Shown here piece by piece: positions 54,073-62,995 of a stretch of DNA of 64,000 nucleotides. The notes beneath the pieces were generated by a model. It was not told the DNA's origin, did not search any database, and saw only the letters and a list, made by a program, of their open reading frames with translations. A program made the position numbers and the translations under genes. Source of the DNA: Anaerovibrio lipolyticus DSM 3074 (GTDB taxonomy: Bacteria; Bacillota; Negativicutes; Selenomonadales; Selenomonadaceae); assembly GCF_900141865.1 (NCBI RefSeq), contig NZ_FQYW01000017.1, positions 1-64,000 of the forward strand. Direction: 5' to 3'. Within the stretch, counting starts at the first letter, position 1. Every line of letters starts with the position of its first letter.

Positions 54073-54741
54073 TTACTCCTCACTGTCCTTTACTGCATTG
54101 GCCAAATAAGCCAAGGAAAGGCTGGTGAAGATAAATGCCTGTACTCCGCCGATAAACAAACTGAAAGCCAGCCATGCTACAGATGGGAGAATTGCCCATT
54201 TAGCCAGCATAAGCAAAATAATGATGAGAATCTCACCTGCCAGAATGTTACCAAATAGACGGAAGGCCAGTGTGATTGGCTTGGCGATTTCCTCAATAAC
54301 GTTAATGATAACAAAAATTGGGAACGGCTGGAAGAAATGCTTAATATAATGCATTCCCTTCATGTACACGCCCAAAGTGTGTACCATAACGATAATGAAA
54401 AGTGCCAGGCCCAAGGTGGTGTTCAGATCATTTGTCGGCGATGCCATAGTAGGCACCAGACCAAGCCAATTGGCTACAATCAGGAAAAGGAACAATGTTA
54501 CAATCAATGGACAAAGGAATTCTCCCTTTGGCCCAAGACTGGTAAGCGTCTGTTCCCTAAGCCACACGATGAGTCCCTCAACAATGTTCTGGGCACCAGT
54601 TGGTACCATTTTGAGGTTCCTGGTGGCAAGTATAGCTATTAATAAAACAATGGCCATACTTATCCAGGTCATCACCAGTGTCTCCCAATTGAAGGTCAGG
54701 CCGGCAAACTGCACTGTTTCGCGAACACCGATTTCATGCAT
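54073..54741 (-). CDS. atpB: ATP synthase subunit a
   Basis: This is the stator channel subunit. The essential Arg lies in KPITLAFRLFGNILAGEILI, with several TM helices and the C-terminal FTSLSLAYLANAVKDSEE. It has 222 aa. The ATG follows GGGGG. It precedes atpE by 23 bases after its stop. Confidence 0.97.
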   Translation of the reverse strand: MHEIGVRETVQFAGLTFNWETLVMTWISMAIVLLIAILATRNLKMVPTGAQNIVEGLIVWLREQTLTSLGPKGEFLCPLIVTLFLFLIVANWLGLVPTMASPTNDLNTTLGLALFIIVMVHTLGVYMKGMHYIKHFFQPFPIFVIINVIEEIAKPITLAFRLFGNILAGEILIIILLMLAKWAILPSVAWLAFSLFIGGVQAFIFTSLSLAYLANAVKDSEE

Positions 54742-54804
54742 AACCTATACCCCCTTCTAATGTATCCGGCCCATGCCGGACACAACATGAGAATTTATAT
54801 TAAC

Positions 54805-55182
54805 CTACAGATACCTGTTGTAATTGGTCTGTACCAGCAGCACCATCCCCAATAAATAAACAATGGCGAAGCCTGCAAACACAGCTGCAAACTGTTCCAC
54901 CGAAATCTGGATAGCCGTGCCAAATACCACCAAAAGCAGCACCAACCGTAAAATAAGTCCCATTGCCATGGTGCTTTTCGCCTGTGCCACAGTCATATCT
55001 GCACTGCGCCACAGTCTTCCCAGCATGACACCATACCAGGCAAAGCCCATGAGATAACCGGCTGCCAAGCCACAAAGCAGGACCATCTGCTGATATACCG
55101 AAAGCGAAACCGCCACCATGGCAGTCAACACTCCCAGTATTTTTAACATCTTGATGATGTTAGTCAATATAACTTCCCGCAT
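54805..55182 (-). CDS. atpI: ATP synthase subunit I (AtpI-like)
   Basis: This small four-TM protein (125 aa) lies at the head of the Fo genes. It belongs to the AtpI/UncI group, proposed to assist c-ring assembly. Hydrophobic segments include ILGVLTAMVAVSLSVYQQMV and LILRLVLLLVVFGTAIQISV. The ATG at 55182 (MREVILTNIIK) directly follows AGGAGGAAT; the longer in-frame start at 55242 has no binding site. Confidence 0.85.
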   Translation of the reverse strand: MREVILTNIIKMLKILGVLTAMVAVSLSVYQQMVLLCGLAAGYLMGFAWYGVMLGRLWRSADMTVAQAKSTMAMGLILRLVLLLVVFGTAIQISVEQFAAVFAGFAIVYLLGMVLLVQTNYNRYL

Positions 55183-55266
55183 ATTCCTCCTCCGACAAGT
55201 TTTATATTTACCCGTCTTCGTTGAATATAGTATTCTCTGCACCAGAAAAAATCCGATACAGAATAA

Positions 55267-55352
55267 TTATAACGCAGTTGTTCATATTTTGCTATAAGCA
55301 AAATATTCATTATTAGCGTTTCAACACGCTATGAACTTGAACTGCGTTGTAA
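55267..55352 (-). repeat. TAACG-type repeat, short divergent copy
   Basis: TTATAACGCAGTTGTTCAT at the left pairs with ATGAACTTGAACTGCGTTGTAA at the right, so the element is a near-palindrome. Its first 58 bases align with the other TAACG-type copies, including the internal hairpin and the TTAGCGTTTCAAC segment. It lies inside the atp operon between atpZ and atpI. Confidence 0.65.
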
Positions 55353-55353
55353 C

Positions 55354-55617
55354 CTAAATAATTCCTTTAAGCTGTTTGTAGGTCAGATAAAAGGCAATGG
55401 GGAATCCAAGAACAATTCCCGTCAGCTTTCCACCGTATTCAAGACCCAGAAAATCATCTACCATAGCCCCTATAAAAATACAGATTCCGATGACTACAGC
55501 AAAGAAAATTCCTACGCCCCCTAAAACACCGAAGGCCTTCAAAGCCTGAGCCAAGCCACTGGCTTCTTTCTCTTTATGCTTATCTTTGTTATTATTCGCC
55601 GCCTTCAAGTGTTTCAC
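55354..55617 (-). CDS. atpZ: AtpZ-like two-TM ATP synthase accessory protein
   Basis: This is an 87-aa protein with a charged N-terminus (KDKHKEKEASGLAQALKAFG) and two TM segments (GIFFAVVIGICIFIGAMVDD and LTGIVLGFPIAFYLTYKQL). Together with its place as first gene of the atp operon this identifies the AtpZ/ATPase_gene1 family, associated with AtpI and possibly with Mg or Ca uptake. The start is GTG at 55617 or TTG at 55608; AAGGTG is spaced better for the latter. Confidence 0.82.
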   Translation of the reverse strand: MKHLKAANNNKDKHKEKEASGLAQALKAFGVLGGVGIFFAVVIGICIFIGAMVDDFLGLEYGGKLTGIVLGFPIAFYLTYKQLKGII

Positions 55618-55653
55618 CTTCCTCTGCCCCTTGAAATATCAACAACACTTGAA

Positions 55654-55682
55654 ATTATAGCAAATATTCCTCCATTGTGAAA
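55654..55682 (-). promoter_or_regulatory. probable promoter of the ATP synthase operon
   Basis: On the minus strand TTTCAC, 17 bases and a perfect TATAAT with the TGC extension lie 37 bases upstream of atpZ. Confidence 0.65.
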
Positions 55683-55755
55683 CAATTCTGTTAAATTTAT
55701 GAAAATAATTTCATGCTAATGTTTTCATAATTTCTATTTATACTTTTATGCAAAT

Positions 55756-55937
55756 GGGAAGGGCTGTTTTCTGTCGCGACGGTCATGGGCCTAAAACTTT
55801 TTGTCCTAATTAAATAGTGAAAAAAATCATAACTCGCTTCTCTCAAACAGATGATTTTTGTCACTAAAATAGATGTGCGGACAAAAGCGTTTCTTAACGA
55901 CTCATGACCTAATTGCTCCAGTAAGCACCCCTGTCCT
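55756..55937 (+). repeat. nested palindrome element, copy 3
   Basis: The middle stem GGTCATG/CATGACC continues into AAAACTTTTTGTCC/GGACAAAAGCGTTT. The inner stem is AGTGAAAAAAATCAT/ATGATTTTTGTCACT. The loop at 55831-55850 is AACTCGCTTCTCTCAAACAG. The outer arms are imperfect. It sits upstream of the atp promoter. Confidence 0.78.
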
Positions 55938-55950
55938 TATGTGCAATAAC

Positions 55951-56139
55951 TGTGGGTGGCATGGAATAAGGACATGAAGCATGCGAAGCTCAAAATGACA
56001 CATCCGTAATAAACTCATCGAAGCCACTGTGATGTGGCGGACGGTTACGAAGTCCGTCCATACCATCTTTAAGCCGATAAATAAATTGATGTGGCACTAG
56101 CGAAGAAAATGAATGGCCTATTCCATGACAGGACCCACA
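55951..56139. repeat. large palindrome adjoining copy 3, different core
   Basis: The outer arms TGTGGGTGGCATGGAATAAG and CCTATTCCATGACAGGACCCACA pair with a small bulge. The central hairpin is GCGGACGG/AGTCCGTCC with loop TTACGA. It lacks the AACTCGCTTCGCTCA loop of the main family but has the same nested architecture. With copy 3 it fills the 576-base gap between atpZ and wecB; no gene is seen there. Confidence 0.6.
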
Positions 56140-56157
56140 TTGTAACAAATAAAAAAA

Positions 56158-56180
56158 AGGACTACGAATAACGCAGTCCT
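56158..56180 (-). terminator. terminator after wecB
   Basis: The stem AGGACT/AGTCCT with an extended imperfect inner part is followed on the minus strand by eight T. It ends the wecA/wecB unit. Confidence 0.85.
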
Positions 56181-56193
56181 AAAATTTATAAAA

Positions 56194-57354
56194 TTATTTG
56201 GCCACAAAGCTGTCTGGCTTTGCATGGCCCTTTCCATATTTATGGAGAATAGCCTCCACAATACGGCGGGATGCCTGGCCATCACCATAAGGGTTGCATG
56301 CCTCTGCCATACTGTTGTACTCGTTTTTATCAGTCAACAGCTTCTTGGCTTCCTCATATACAACCTTTTCATCAGTACCAATGAGCTTGACAGTACCTGC
56401 CTCCACCGCCTCAGGGCGTTCTGTGGTATCACGGAGTACCAGAACCGGCTTGCCTAAAGCTGGTGCCTCCTCCTGAACTCCACCGGAGTCAGTGAGAATC
56501 ATATAAGCTCTGTGCATAAGGTTGGCAAAAGGCTCATAGTCCAACGGATCAATGAGATAAACCTTATCGTGTCCGCCAAGTTCTTCCTTAACTACCTCAC
56601 GCACCTTCGGGTTCTTATGAACAGGGAAGACAATCTCCACATCCTCAAATTCCTCAGTGAGCTGACGCAGAGCCTTGTATACGTTGCGCATTGGTTCACC
56701 CAGATTCTCACGGCGGTGAGTAGTAACCAAAATTATCCGTTTATTTTTGTAGTCAATATTCTGAAGGTTTTCGTTTTCAAATACAAAATCCTCCCGAACA
56801 GTTTTATGAAGAGCATCAATAACAGTGTTACCTGTAACAAAAATGCCTTCCTTATTGATGGATTCTGCCAAAAGGTTGCTCTCAGAGGTGTTAGTAGGAG
56901 CAAAATGCATATCGGCGATGGAGCCAGTGAGCTTGCGGTTCATTTCCTCTGGGAATGGTGAATACTTGTTGTGAGTTCTCAGACCTGCCTCCACATGGCC
57001 AACAGCAGTCTGATGATAATATGCAGCCAAAGCCCCGGCAAAGGTGGTGGTGGTATCACCATGCACCAGCACAATATCAGGCTTTTCCTTCTGCAATACC
57101 TTATCCAGACCCATCATAGCCCTGGATGTAATATCAAACAATGTCTGGCCAGCGGCCATAATATCCAGATCATAATCTGGTTTAATATGAAAAAGATTTA
57201 ATACCTGATCCAGCATATCACGATGCTGGGCAGTAACAGCCACTACTGGCTTAATCTCCTCAGGATGTTTGGCCAGCTCCAGCACTACAGGAGCCATTTT
57301 AATTGCCTCTGGACGGGTACCAAACACAGTCATTACTTTAATCTTTTTCCCCAT
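56194..57354 (-). CDS. wecB: UDP-N-acetylglucosamine 2-epimerase (non-hydrolysing)
   Basis: The enzyme interconverts UDP-GlcNAc and UDP-ManNAc for surface polysaccharide synthesis. Signatures are MTVFGTRPEAIKMAPVVLEL, VHGDTTTTFAGALAAYYHQT, GHVEAGLRTHNKYSPFPEEM, TTHRRENLGEPM and LTDSGGVQEEAPALGKPVLV. The start at 57354 (MGKKIKVMTV) follows AAGGGG by 6 bases; an in-frame start at 57372 overlaps that site. It is 30 bases or so downstream of a WecA/TagO-type gene, the two making an enterobacterial-common-antigen- or teichoic-like first-step pair. Confidence 0.96.
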   Translation of the reverse strand: MGKKIKVMTVFGTRPEAIKMAPVVLELAKHPEEIKPVVAVTAQHRDMLDQVLNLFHIKPDYDLDIMAAGQTLFDITSRAMMGLDKVLQKEKPDIVLVHGDTTTTFAGALAAYYHQTAVGHVEAGLRTHNKYSPFPEEMNRKLTGSIADMHFAPTNTSESNLLAESINKEGIFVTGNTVIDALHKTVREDFVFENENLQNIDYKNKRIILVTTHRRENLGEPMRNVYKALRQLTEEFEDVEIVFPVHKNPKVREVVKEELGGHDKVYLIDPLDYEPFANLMHRAYMILTDSGGVQEEAPALGKPVLVLRDTTERPEAVEAGTVKLIGTDEKVVYEEAKKLLTDKNEYNSMAEACNPYGDGQASRRIVEAILHKYGKGHAKPDSFVAK

Positions 57355-57402
57355 CTTAATCCCCTTCCACACATGAGATAATTACGAATATATTATTAAG
57401 TA

Positions 57403-58440
57403 TCAAGGATTCTTCATTCTAAGAATACCAAGTTTTTTGGCACCGAAAAATACCAGCAGTATAACAGCCACTACAATGGCAACAGCAATACCACCGGACA
57501 CTTCATTAAGAAGAACAGCACTAAGTCCCAGCATGGCGCTGATAACATACATCAACAGCACAGCCTGACGCTGGTTAAAGCCCATATCCAAAAGACGATG
57601 ATGCAAATGTCCCTTGTCTGGCTTAAAAATAGGAACACCACCGCGATAACGGCGGATAATAGCGAATGATGTATCAAGAATTGGCACACCCAAGGCCAAA
57701 ATAGGCACAATAAGGGCGATGGTCGCCGCGCTCTTAACCGCACCAATTACAGAAATTCCCGCCAACACAAAACCCAGGAGCATACTGCCTGTATCTCCCA
57801 TAAAAATCTTTGCCGGGTTAAAATTATACCAAAGGAATCCAATAGCTGCTCCGGCCAATGCTGCCGTAATAATAGTCACCAGCACAAAGGCATTCTGAAT
57901 AGCCACCAAAAGTATCGTAATGGAAGCAATAGTGGCCACACCTGCGGCCAAACCATCCAAACCATCAATAAGATTAACAGTATTGGTCAGACCCACAATC
58001 CAAAAAAGGGTTGCAGGAATGGCAAAGTATTCCAGATAGAAATAATCACCAAAGGGATCTGCTATGAAATCAATCTGTACCCCAAAGGCAACCAGCACTC
58101 CCGCAGCAACAATCTGCCCCAGCAGCTTCACCTTAGGGGGAAGATTCTTATAATCGTCCACTAAACCAAGGATAACAATCAGGGTTGCACCAATCAAAAG
58201 GCCAATAACACCTGACTGAACATCCTCAGGCAGCATATCCAACTGTAACGTAGCCAGCACACCTGCCATAAAGGCAATATAAATACCTAAACCTCCAATA
58301 CGGGGAATAGGTTTTTTATGTACTTTTCTGGCATCAGGTGCATCCATAGCACCAGTTTTATCTGCAAATAATATAACAGCCGGGGTAATCACCAGTGATA
58401 CCACCAAAGCTATAAGTAATGCCCAAACGAAATTTGGCAT
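57403..58440 (-). CDS. wecA: undecaprenyl-phosphate GlcNAc-1-phosphate transferase (WecA/TagO type)
   Basis: This polytopic membrane enzyme transfers GlcNAc-1-P to undecaprenyl phosphate, starting O-antigen or wall polymer synthesis. Its diagnostic motifs are [41 protein letters not shown] and the His motif [11 protein letters not shown]. It has 345 aa and about ten TM helices. The neighbouring UDP-GlcNAc 2-epimerase supports a GlcNAc-based substrate. In a diderm Firmicute the product probably feeds LPS O-antigen or another outer-surface glycan. Confidence 0.93.
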   Translation of the reverse strand: MPNFVWALLIALVVSLVITPAVILFADKTGAMDAPDARKVHKKPIPRIGGLGIYIAFMAGVLATLQLDMLPEDVQSGVIGLLIGATLIVILGLVDDYKNLPPKVKLLGQIVAAGVLVAFGVQIDFIADPFGDYFYLEYFAIPATLFWIVGLTNTVNLIDGLDGLAAGVATIASITILLVAIQNAFVLVTIITAALAGAAIGFLWYNFNPAKIFMGDTGSMLLGFVLAGISVIGAVKSAATIALIVPILALGVPILDTSFAIIRRYRGGVPIFKPDKGHLHHRLLDMGFNQRQAVLLMYVISAMLGLSAVLLNEVSGGIAVAIVVAVILLVFFGAKKLGILRMKNP

Positions 58441-58528
58441 AAAAAGTCACCTGCTTTCTTTAGAACATACCAATTTTACTGCACTAAATACGCTCTGTCA
58501 ACAAGATTAAAAGCAGGTATAAAGGAAA

Positions 58529-58713
58529 AATAGATGGGCATACTAGTGTAACGTCGGTCATGAGCCTAAAGCTTTTTGTCCGATTTATATAGTGAAAAAA
58601 ATCATAACTCGCTTCGCTCAAACAAATGATTTTTTCCACTAATACAAAGGAACGGACAAAAGAGCTTCTTAACGGCTCATGCCCTAATTGTTCCACTAGT
58701 ATGCCCATCTATT
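58529..58713 (+). repeat. nested palindrome element, copy 4 (perfect 20-bp outer arms)
   Basis: The outer arms 58529-58548 and 58694-58713 (AATAGATGGGCATACTAGTG and its exact complement) are perfect. The middle stem is AAAGCTTTTTGTCCG/CGGACAAAAGAGCTT, flanked by CATGAGCC/GGCTCATG. The inner stem is AGTGAAAAAAATCAT/ATGATTTTTTCCACT. The loop at 58606-58625 is AACTCGCTTCGCTCAAACAA. It lies just past the comEB stop codon and may also stop its transcription. Confidence 0.85.
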
Positions 58714-58716
58714 GGC

Positions 58717-59175
58717 TTACTTTATATCCTTTGGTGCCACTTCCACTGTAGAGCCGTCTGACTCCAAATAAATTACCTTATCCAGCATGGCATTTCTAAG
58801 CATACGCCTGCAGAGCAGACATGGCTTGCCGCTGGCCAGGGTTCCGTCTGCATTGTAGCCCACAATATAGGCTGTGGCACCCTTCATTTTCTCAGGATCA
58901 CCATTAATAATGGCATTCTGCTCTGCGTGAACCGCCACGCACAGCTCATAATTCTGTCCTGGCTTGATCCCCAGGCGCTGACGCTCACAAAGGCCCGTAT
59001 CAATACAGTTGGCCTCACCTCTAGGTGCGCCATTATATCCTGTGCTGATGATAATTTTATCCTTAACGATAATTGCCCCATATTTGCGTCTAAGGCAGGT
59101 GGAGCGTTTTCCTACTGCCTTTGAAATATCAAGAAAATAATCATTCCATTCCGGTCTCTTTGAAGCATCAGCCAT
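58717..59175 (-). CDS. comEB: dCMP/deoxycytidylate deaminase family protein
   Basis: This zinc-dependent deaminase converts dCMP to dUMP for thymidylate supply. The zinc and catalytic motifs are VAVHAEQNAI (His and Glu) and GKPCLLCRRML (two Cys). TGYNGAPRGEANCIDTG is typical of the dCMP group. The start at 59175 (MADASKRPEW) follows AAGGGGAG by 6 bases; an in-frame ATG at 59208 lacks a site. It has 152 aa. It lies about 40 bases downstream of the YqgF-like gene. Confidence 0.93.
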   Translation of the reverse strand: MADASKRPEWNDYFLDISKAVGKRSTCLRRKYGAIIVKDKIIISTGYNGAPRGEANCIDTGLCERQRLGIKPGQNYELCVAVHAEQNAIINGDPEKMKGATAYIVGYNADGTLASGKPCLLCRRMLRNAMLDKVIYLESDGSTVEVAPKDIK

Positions 59176-59216
59176 TTCTTTCTCCCCTTCTCTTGTTTCT
59201 TTTCCCATTCTCTTTA

Positions 59217-59636
59217 TTATTTATGTTCTTCCAGAAATCTTCTGGCTAAAATTACCGCCACGAAGTCGTCCACTGGCTCTGGTGGCACCTGCATACTTGT
59301 AGGTATCAGCCTTCTCCACCCCTTTGGGGGCTTTACCTTCCAATATTCACCACGGGCCAGCTGTGTGGTATAGTACTCATCGACCTCCTCCAGGTGAAGC
59401 TCCGGGCACTCATTTTTTATACGGGCCTGTGCCTCACCGGAGGTAGTACCATTACCAATTACAAGTATATCAGCTTCATAGTCTCTCTTCAAATTGCCAA
59501 TAATATTGGGCAGGGACGCCGTATCCACCACCCGCTGATAAAGGACTGTACCATCTGTTGACAAGGCGGCCACACCACATTTATCCCGTCCCGGATCAAC
59601 TGCCAATATACTTTTCCCTAATATTTCCATATTCAA
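59217..59636 (-). CDS. YqgF/RuvC-like RNase H-fold protein
   Basis: This protein has an RNase H-like fold. The first strand carries ILAVDPGRDKCGVAALSTDG with the catalytic-type Asp. VIGNGTTSGEAQARI and EVDEYYTTQLARGEYWKVKP follow, then a C-terminal Asp-containing helix PVDDFVAVILARRFLEE. It resembles the pre-16S rRNA nuclease YqgF/RuvX but differs in the central part (PPKGWRRLIPTSMQ), so it may be a lineage paralog. The TTG at 59636 is 8 bases after GGAG; an in-frame ATG at 59630 is 14 bases away. Confidence 0.78.
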   Translation of the reverse strand: MNMEILGKSILAVDPGRDKCGVAALSTDGTVLYQRVVDTASLPNIIGNLKRDYEADILVIGNGTTSGEAQARIKNECPELHLEEVDEYYTTQLARGEYWKVKPPKGWRRLIPTSMQVPPEPVDDFVAVILARRFLEEHK

Positions 59637-59658
59637 GACAATTACTCCTAATGAAATA

Positions 59659-59844
59659 AAGGTAGAAGCTGTTGTCTTTCGCTCAGTTTCATCGCTAAAG
59701 CTATTTTTTGCATAATAATTAGCAGCAAGAAAAATCCGAACTCGCTTCGCTCAAACAACGGATGTTTTCTCGCTGTGTAAGTAAGCAAAAAATCGCTTTT
59801 TAACGCTCTGAAACTTAATGCTCAAGACAATCAGCCTCTACCTT
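59659..59844 (+). repeat. nested palindrome element, copy 5
   Basis: The outer arms are AAGGTAGAAGCTGTTGTCTT and AAGACAATCAGCCTCTACCTT (one bulge). The middle stem is AAAGCTATTTTTTGC/GCAAAAAATCGCTTT and the inner stem is CAGCAAGAAAAATCCG/CGGATGTTTTCTCGCTG. The loop at 59739-59758, AACTCGCTTCGCTCAAACAA, is identical to that of copy 4 although the inner stem differs. It lies between the DUF3084 gene and the YqgF-like gene. Confidence 0.85.
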
Positions 59845-59877
59845 ATACTTATAATTTATAGTTAATTATCATAATGT

Positions 59878-61086
59878 TTAAAATGCCCCTATGACCCCGG
59901 AGGCTATAATCTTCAATCTTACCCGCAGTGGGCCGAATACCTCACAGGCCCCCTTGGCGTAGGCATAGATTGTTGCATTCCCACGGGCTGCCCTAAGGTC
60001 ATTAATGGTATTATAAATTTCTTCACCTTCGATAATACCCACATTACCGGAAATAGGATCAGGCAATACACCCTTTTGGGTAGCAATGCCGTTAACCTCC
60101 TGAAGGAAGCTGGTTATTTCTGCATCCACTTCCTCCTCGTTATTAACGTTGACATGGAGTCTCTTGGTAGCAATCAGCTCACCGTCATTAAATACCCGCT
60201 TATTACGATAAAGCTGCAGCACTGTGCGAACATCCTCACCACGAACTAGATTGCCAATGGATACAATACGCACAATCATATCATCCTGACTTTCAGAAAT
60301 AATCTGGGCTGCCTGTTCATAATCAGACTGCAAAATCCATATCTGCTTTTCCTGCTCCGTAGCCTTATCACCCAAACGATGGGCAATATTCTCTCTTGCC
60401 ATATCTGTAAGCACGCTCAGATCATTCATGGTGTCCTCGGTGCTACGACCACACTTAACTACTCCACCGGACAAAACTTCTCCGGCGCGGAAGGTAATAT
60501 CCCCTTCGCGCATAATCTGAATGCCTGTAGTCAGATAGTCATTTCTGTCCTCAAGCTGCTTATTATCGTTAACCAGCTTGGCATTATCATCTGCCAAGCC
60601 CTGATTTTGGGAGGCCAAATTATTATTTTCTGCCATCAGTTCCGCCTTGGCTGCCTCCAAAGCATCATTGCCCCTTTGCAGCTCATCTGCTCTCTGTTCC
60701 AGCTCACGACGTTGTTCCATAAGCTGATCCAAATCCTTGCGGGTCTGAGCCAAGGTCGCATCAGTCTTGGCCTGCTCTGCTTTGGAATTTTCCAGTTCCT
60801 TGGAAGCATAAGCCAGACGGTTTTCCGTTTCCGCCATGGTCTGGCGAAGCTGTTCCATACCGAAAAGAGCAGTACGAACATTGTCAGACACAGTGGTCAT
60901 TACTGCCAAGGTCATGGTGGTAATGCTGATACCTGTAAGAATTGTTACCAAAACAGATGTATGCTTCGGTCTAAGCCCAAAAATAGTCAGCTTTTTCTTG
61001 CCAACCTTGGACCCTAATCTATCGCCAATAAAGGCTATGGCTCCGCCCACTACAACCAGAACCATAATCAAAAACAGACCATACAC
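59878..61086 (-). CDS. DUF3084 family membrane-anchored coiled-coil protein
   Basis: This protein is of unknown function. Two N-terminal TM helices (LFLIMVLVVVGGAIAFIGDR and VLVTILTGISITTMTLAVMT) flank KKKLTIFGLRPKHTS. A long coiled coil (about 85-190) and a C-terminal globular domain (GDITFRAGEVLSGGVVKCGR onwards) follow. This arrangement is DUF3084. I prefer the GTG at 61086 because family members start close to the first TM; an in-frame TTG at 61116 exists. It sits directly downstream of lptF/G in the LPS-transport operon, consistent with an envelope role. Confidence 0.85.
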   Translation of the reverse strand: MYGLFLIMVLVVVGGAIAFIGDRLGSKVGKKKLTIFGLRPKHTSVLVTILTGISITTMTLAVMTTVSDNVRTALFGMEQLRQTMAETENRLAYASKELENSKAEQAKTDATLAQTRKDLDQLMEQRRELEQRADELQRGNDALEAAKAELMAENNNLASQNQGLADDNAKLVNDNKQLEDRNDYLTTGIQIMREGDITFRAGEVLSGGVVKCGRSTEDTMNDLSVLTDMARENIAHRLGDKATEQEKQIWILQSDYEQAAQIISESQDDMIVRIVSIGNLVRGEDVRTVLQLYRNKRVFNDGELIATKRLHVNVNNEEEVDAEITSFLQEVNGIATQKGVLPDPISGNVGIIEGEEIYNTINDLRAARGNATIYAYAKGACEVFGPLRVRLKIIASGVIGAF

Positions 61087-61153
61087 GGCGAAGTCACATC
61101 CCTTCAAAAAATACAAACAACAGAAGCATCATTTAATGACTACATAGTTTTCA

Positions 61154-62245
61154 TCACTTGGAAGCCCTGTGCATAAGCCAGCCACCTGCAATAAGGCCTA
61201 CTATATTAGGCAGCCATACAGCTATAATCGGTGGAACAGTTCCCCCTTGGGCAATGGCCCCGGCCATGGTCATTAAGCTATAGTAAATAAAGATTATTAC
61301 TATACTTATAACAAAGCCACGAGATGAACTGTTGCGATTTGGCTGCATACCCAACGGAACCGCCACCAAAGTAAATATAAGGCTGGCCATTGGTATAGTA
61401 ACACGCTGATAAAGCTCCGTTTCCAGCTTTGCAGTATTAACATACTGGCTTTTCATAATTTTTATCTGGGCCGTCAGCTCTGCCATGGACATTTCCTCTG
61501 GCTTCTTCTGCTCACGGATAATTTCCTTTGGACTTTCATTTACGGGAAGCACTTGGGTATCAAAATGCATGGTATGGCGGGACTCTCCCTGGGATACATC
61601 ATAAATAATGCCTTCATGCATGGTCCACTGATTGTCCTTCCAATCAGCGTACTCCGCATTTTCCACATGACTCAGCTCACCCTTCTCAAAGGATTGCATG
61701 GTTATGCCCAGCATCTGATTGGTGGTAGCGTCATACTGACGGGCATAGATAAGATTTTCAATATTGCCGTTCTTTATGTCCTTGATAATGATATGCTCCT
61801 GAGACTGGGGTGCCAAATTTCCCTTAATCTCATAATTGAGCACATTACTATACGCTTCATTGGACCATGGCACTATGTATTCACTGAAATAAACAGCAAA
61901 TACACTTACAAATGCGCCTAAAACAATGGCTGGTGCCGCAATGCGATAAAAGCTGATACCGCATGACTTCATGGCTGTTATTTCGCTATTGCCGGACAAA
62001 CGGCCAATGGTCAACAGGCCGGACAGCAACATGGACATTGGAAAAGTCCAGATGACAACGCCTGGAAGACTCAGCACAAAAATCTTGGCCACTGATGCCA
62101 GTGAGGCACCATATTCAGTGATATACTGTGCAATTCGGAACAAGGTTCCGGAACCGATAAATACGGCAGAAAATGCACATATACCAAATATAAAGGTCTT
62201 AAAAACCTCTTTAAATATGTATTTATCTAATATTCTAATCTGCAT
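61154..62245 (-). CDS. lptF: LptF/LptG family LPS export permease
   Basis: This is an inner-membrane permease of the LPS transporter. N-terminal ILDKYIFKEVFKTFIFGICA is followed by TM helices, a periplasmic beta-jellyroll (about 130-250), and C-terminal TM helices including VTIPMASLIFTLVAVPLGMQ. That is the YjgP/YjgQ layout. Only one such gene is visible; diderm Firmicutes may use it as homodimer or carry a second copy elsewhere. The ATG at 62245 follows AGAGGTAAG; earlier in-frame starts add 43 atypical residues. Confidence 0.93.
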   Translation of the reverse strand: MQIRILDKYIFKEVFKTFIFGICAFSAVFIGSGTLFRIAQYITEYGASLASVAKIFVLSLPGVVIWTFPMSMLLSGLLTIGRLSGNSEITAMKSCGISFYRIAAPAIVLGAFVSVFAVYFSEYIVPWSNEAYSNVLNYEIKGNLAPQSQEHIIIKDIKNGNIENLIYARQYDATTNQMLGITMQSFEKGELSHVENAEYADWKDNQWTMHEGIIYDVSQGESRHTMHFDTQVLPVNESPKEIIREQKKPEEMSMAELTAQIKIMKSQYVNTAKLETELYQRVTIPMASLIFTLVAVPLGMQPNRNSSSRGFVISIVIIFIYYSLMTMAGAIAQGGTVPPIIAVWLPNIVGLIAGGWLMHRASK

Positions 62246-62258
62246 CTTCTTACCTCTA

Positions 62259-62978
62259 TTATAATGTGAAATCATTACCAAGATAGAATTTCTTGGCCAG
62301 CTCACTGTTTGCAATAGTGTTGCTGTCACCCTCCAGGAGAATCTTACCGTTATTAAGGATATATGCCCTGTCAACGATGTGCAGAGTTTCTCTTACATTA
62401 TGGTCAGTAATGAGAATTCCCATTCCACGCTCCTGAAGATATTTTATAATTCCCTGAATATCCGCTACTGCCAATGGATCTACACCGGCAAAGGGCTCAT
62501 CCAGCAGAATAAACTGTGGCTCCAACGCCAGACAACGGGCAATCTCCACGCGGCGACGCTCACCGCCGGAAAGCTCTGTACCCAATCTGTCAATAACATG
62601 AGATACATGGAATTCCTCCAGCAGCTCCTTAACCTTCTTCTGACGGGTGGCCTTATCCTTGATGGTGCCCTCCAGAATGGACATAATATTTTCCTCAACG
62701 GTCATATTACGGAAAATTGATGCCTCCTGGGCCAAATAGCTGATTCCCAGACGGGAACGCTTGTACATTGGCATATCACCAATGGGAAAATCAGATAAAA
62801 AAACCTCTCCGGAGGTTGGTCGCTCCAAACCAACAATCATATAGAAAGTGGTGGTTTTACCAGCACCATTTGGCCCCAGCAAGCCTACGATTTCCCCCGT
62901 ACTTACCTTAAGGGAAACACCATCCACCACATTTCTTTTTTTAAATGTTTTAACTAAATTTCTGGCCTCAATATGCAA
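62259..62978 (-). CDS. lptB: LPS export ABC transporter ATP-binding protein LptB
   Basis: This ATPase powers LPS extraction. Walker A is [20 protein letters not shown], the Q-loop is in [18 protein letters not shown], the ABC signature is [15 protein letters not shown], Walker B is [16 protein letters not shown] and the H-loop is [10 protein letters not shown]. Its 239 aa are typical of LptB. The start is TTG with GGGAGG upstream. It lies between lptA and lptF. Confidence 0.97.
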   Translation of the reverse strand: MHIEARNLVKTFKKRNVVDGVSLKVSTGEIVGLLGPNGAGKTTTFYMIVGLERPTSGEVFLSDFPIGDMPMYKRSRLGISYLAQEASIFRNMTVEENIMSILEGTIKDKATRQKKVKELLEEFHVSHVIDRLGTELSGGERRRVEIARCLALEPQFILLDEPFAGVDPLAVADIQGIIKYLQERGMGILITDHNVRETLHIVDRAYILNNGKILLEGDSNTIANSELAKKFYLGNDFTL

Positions 62979-62995
62979 CTCAATAGACCTCCCAG

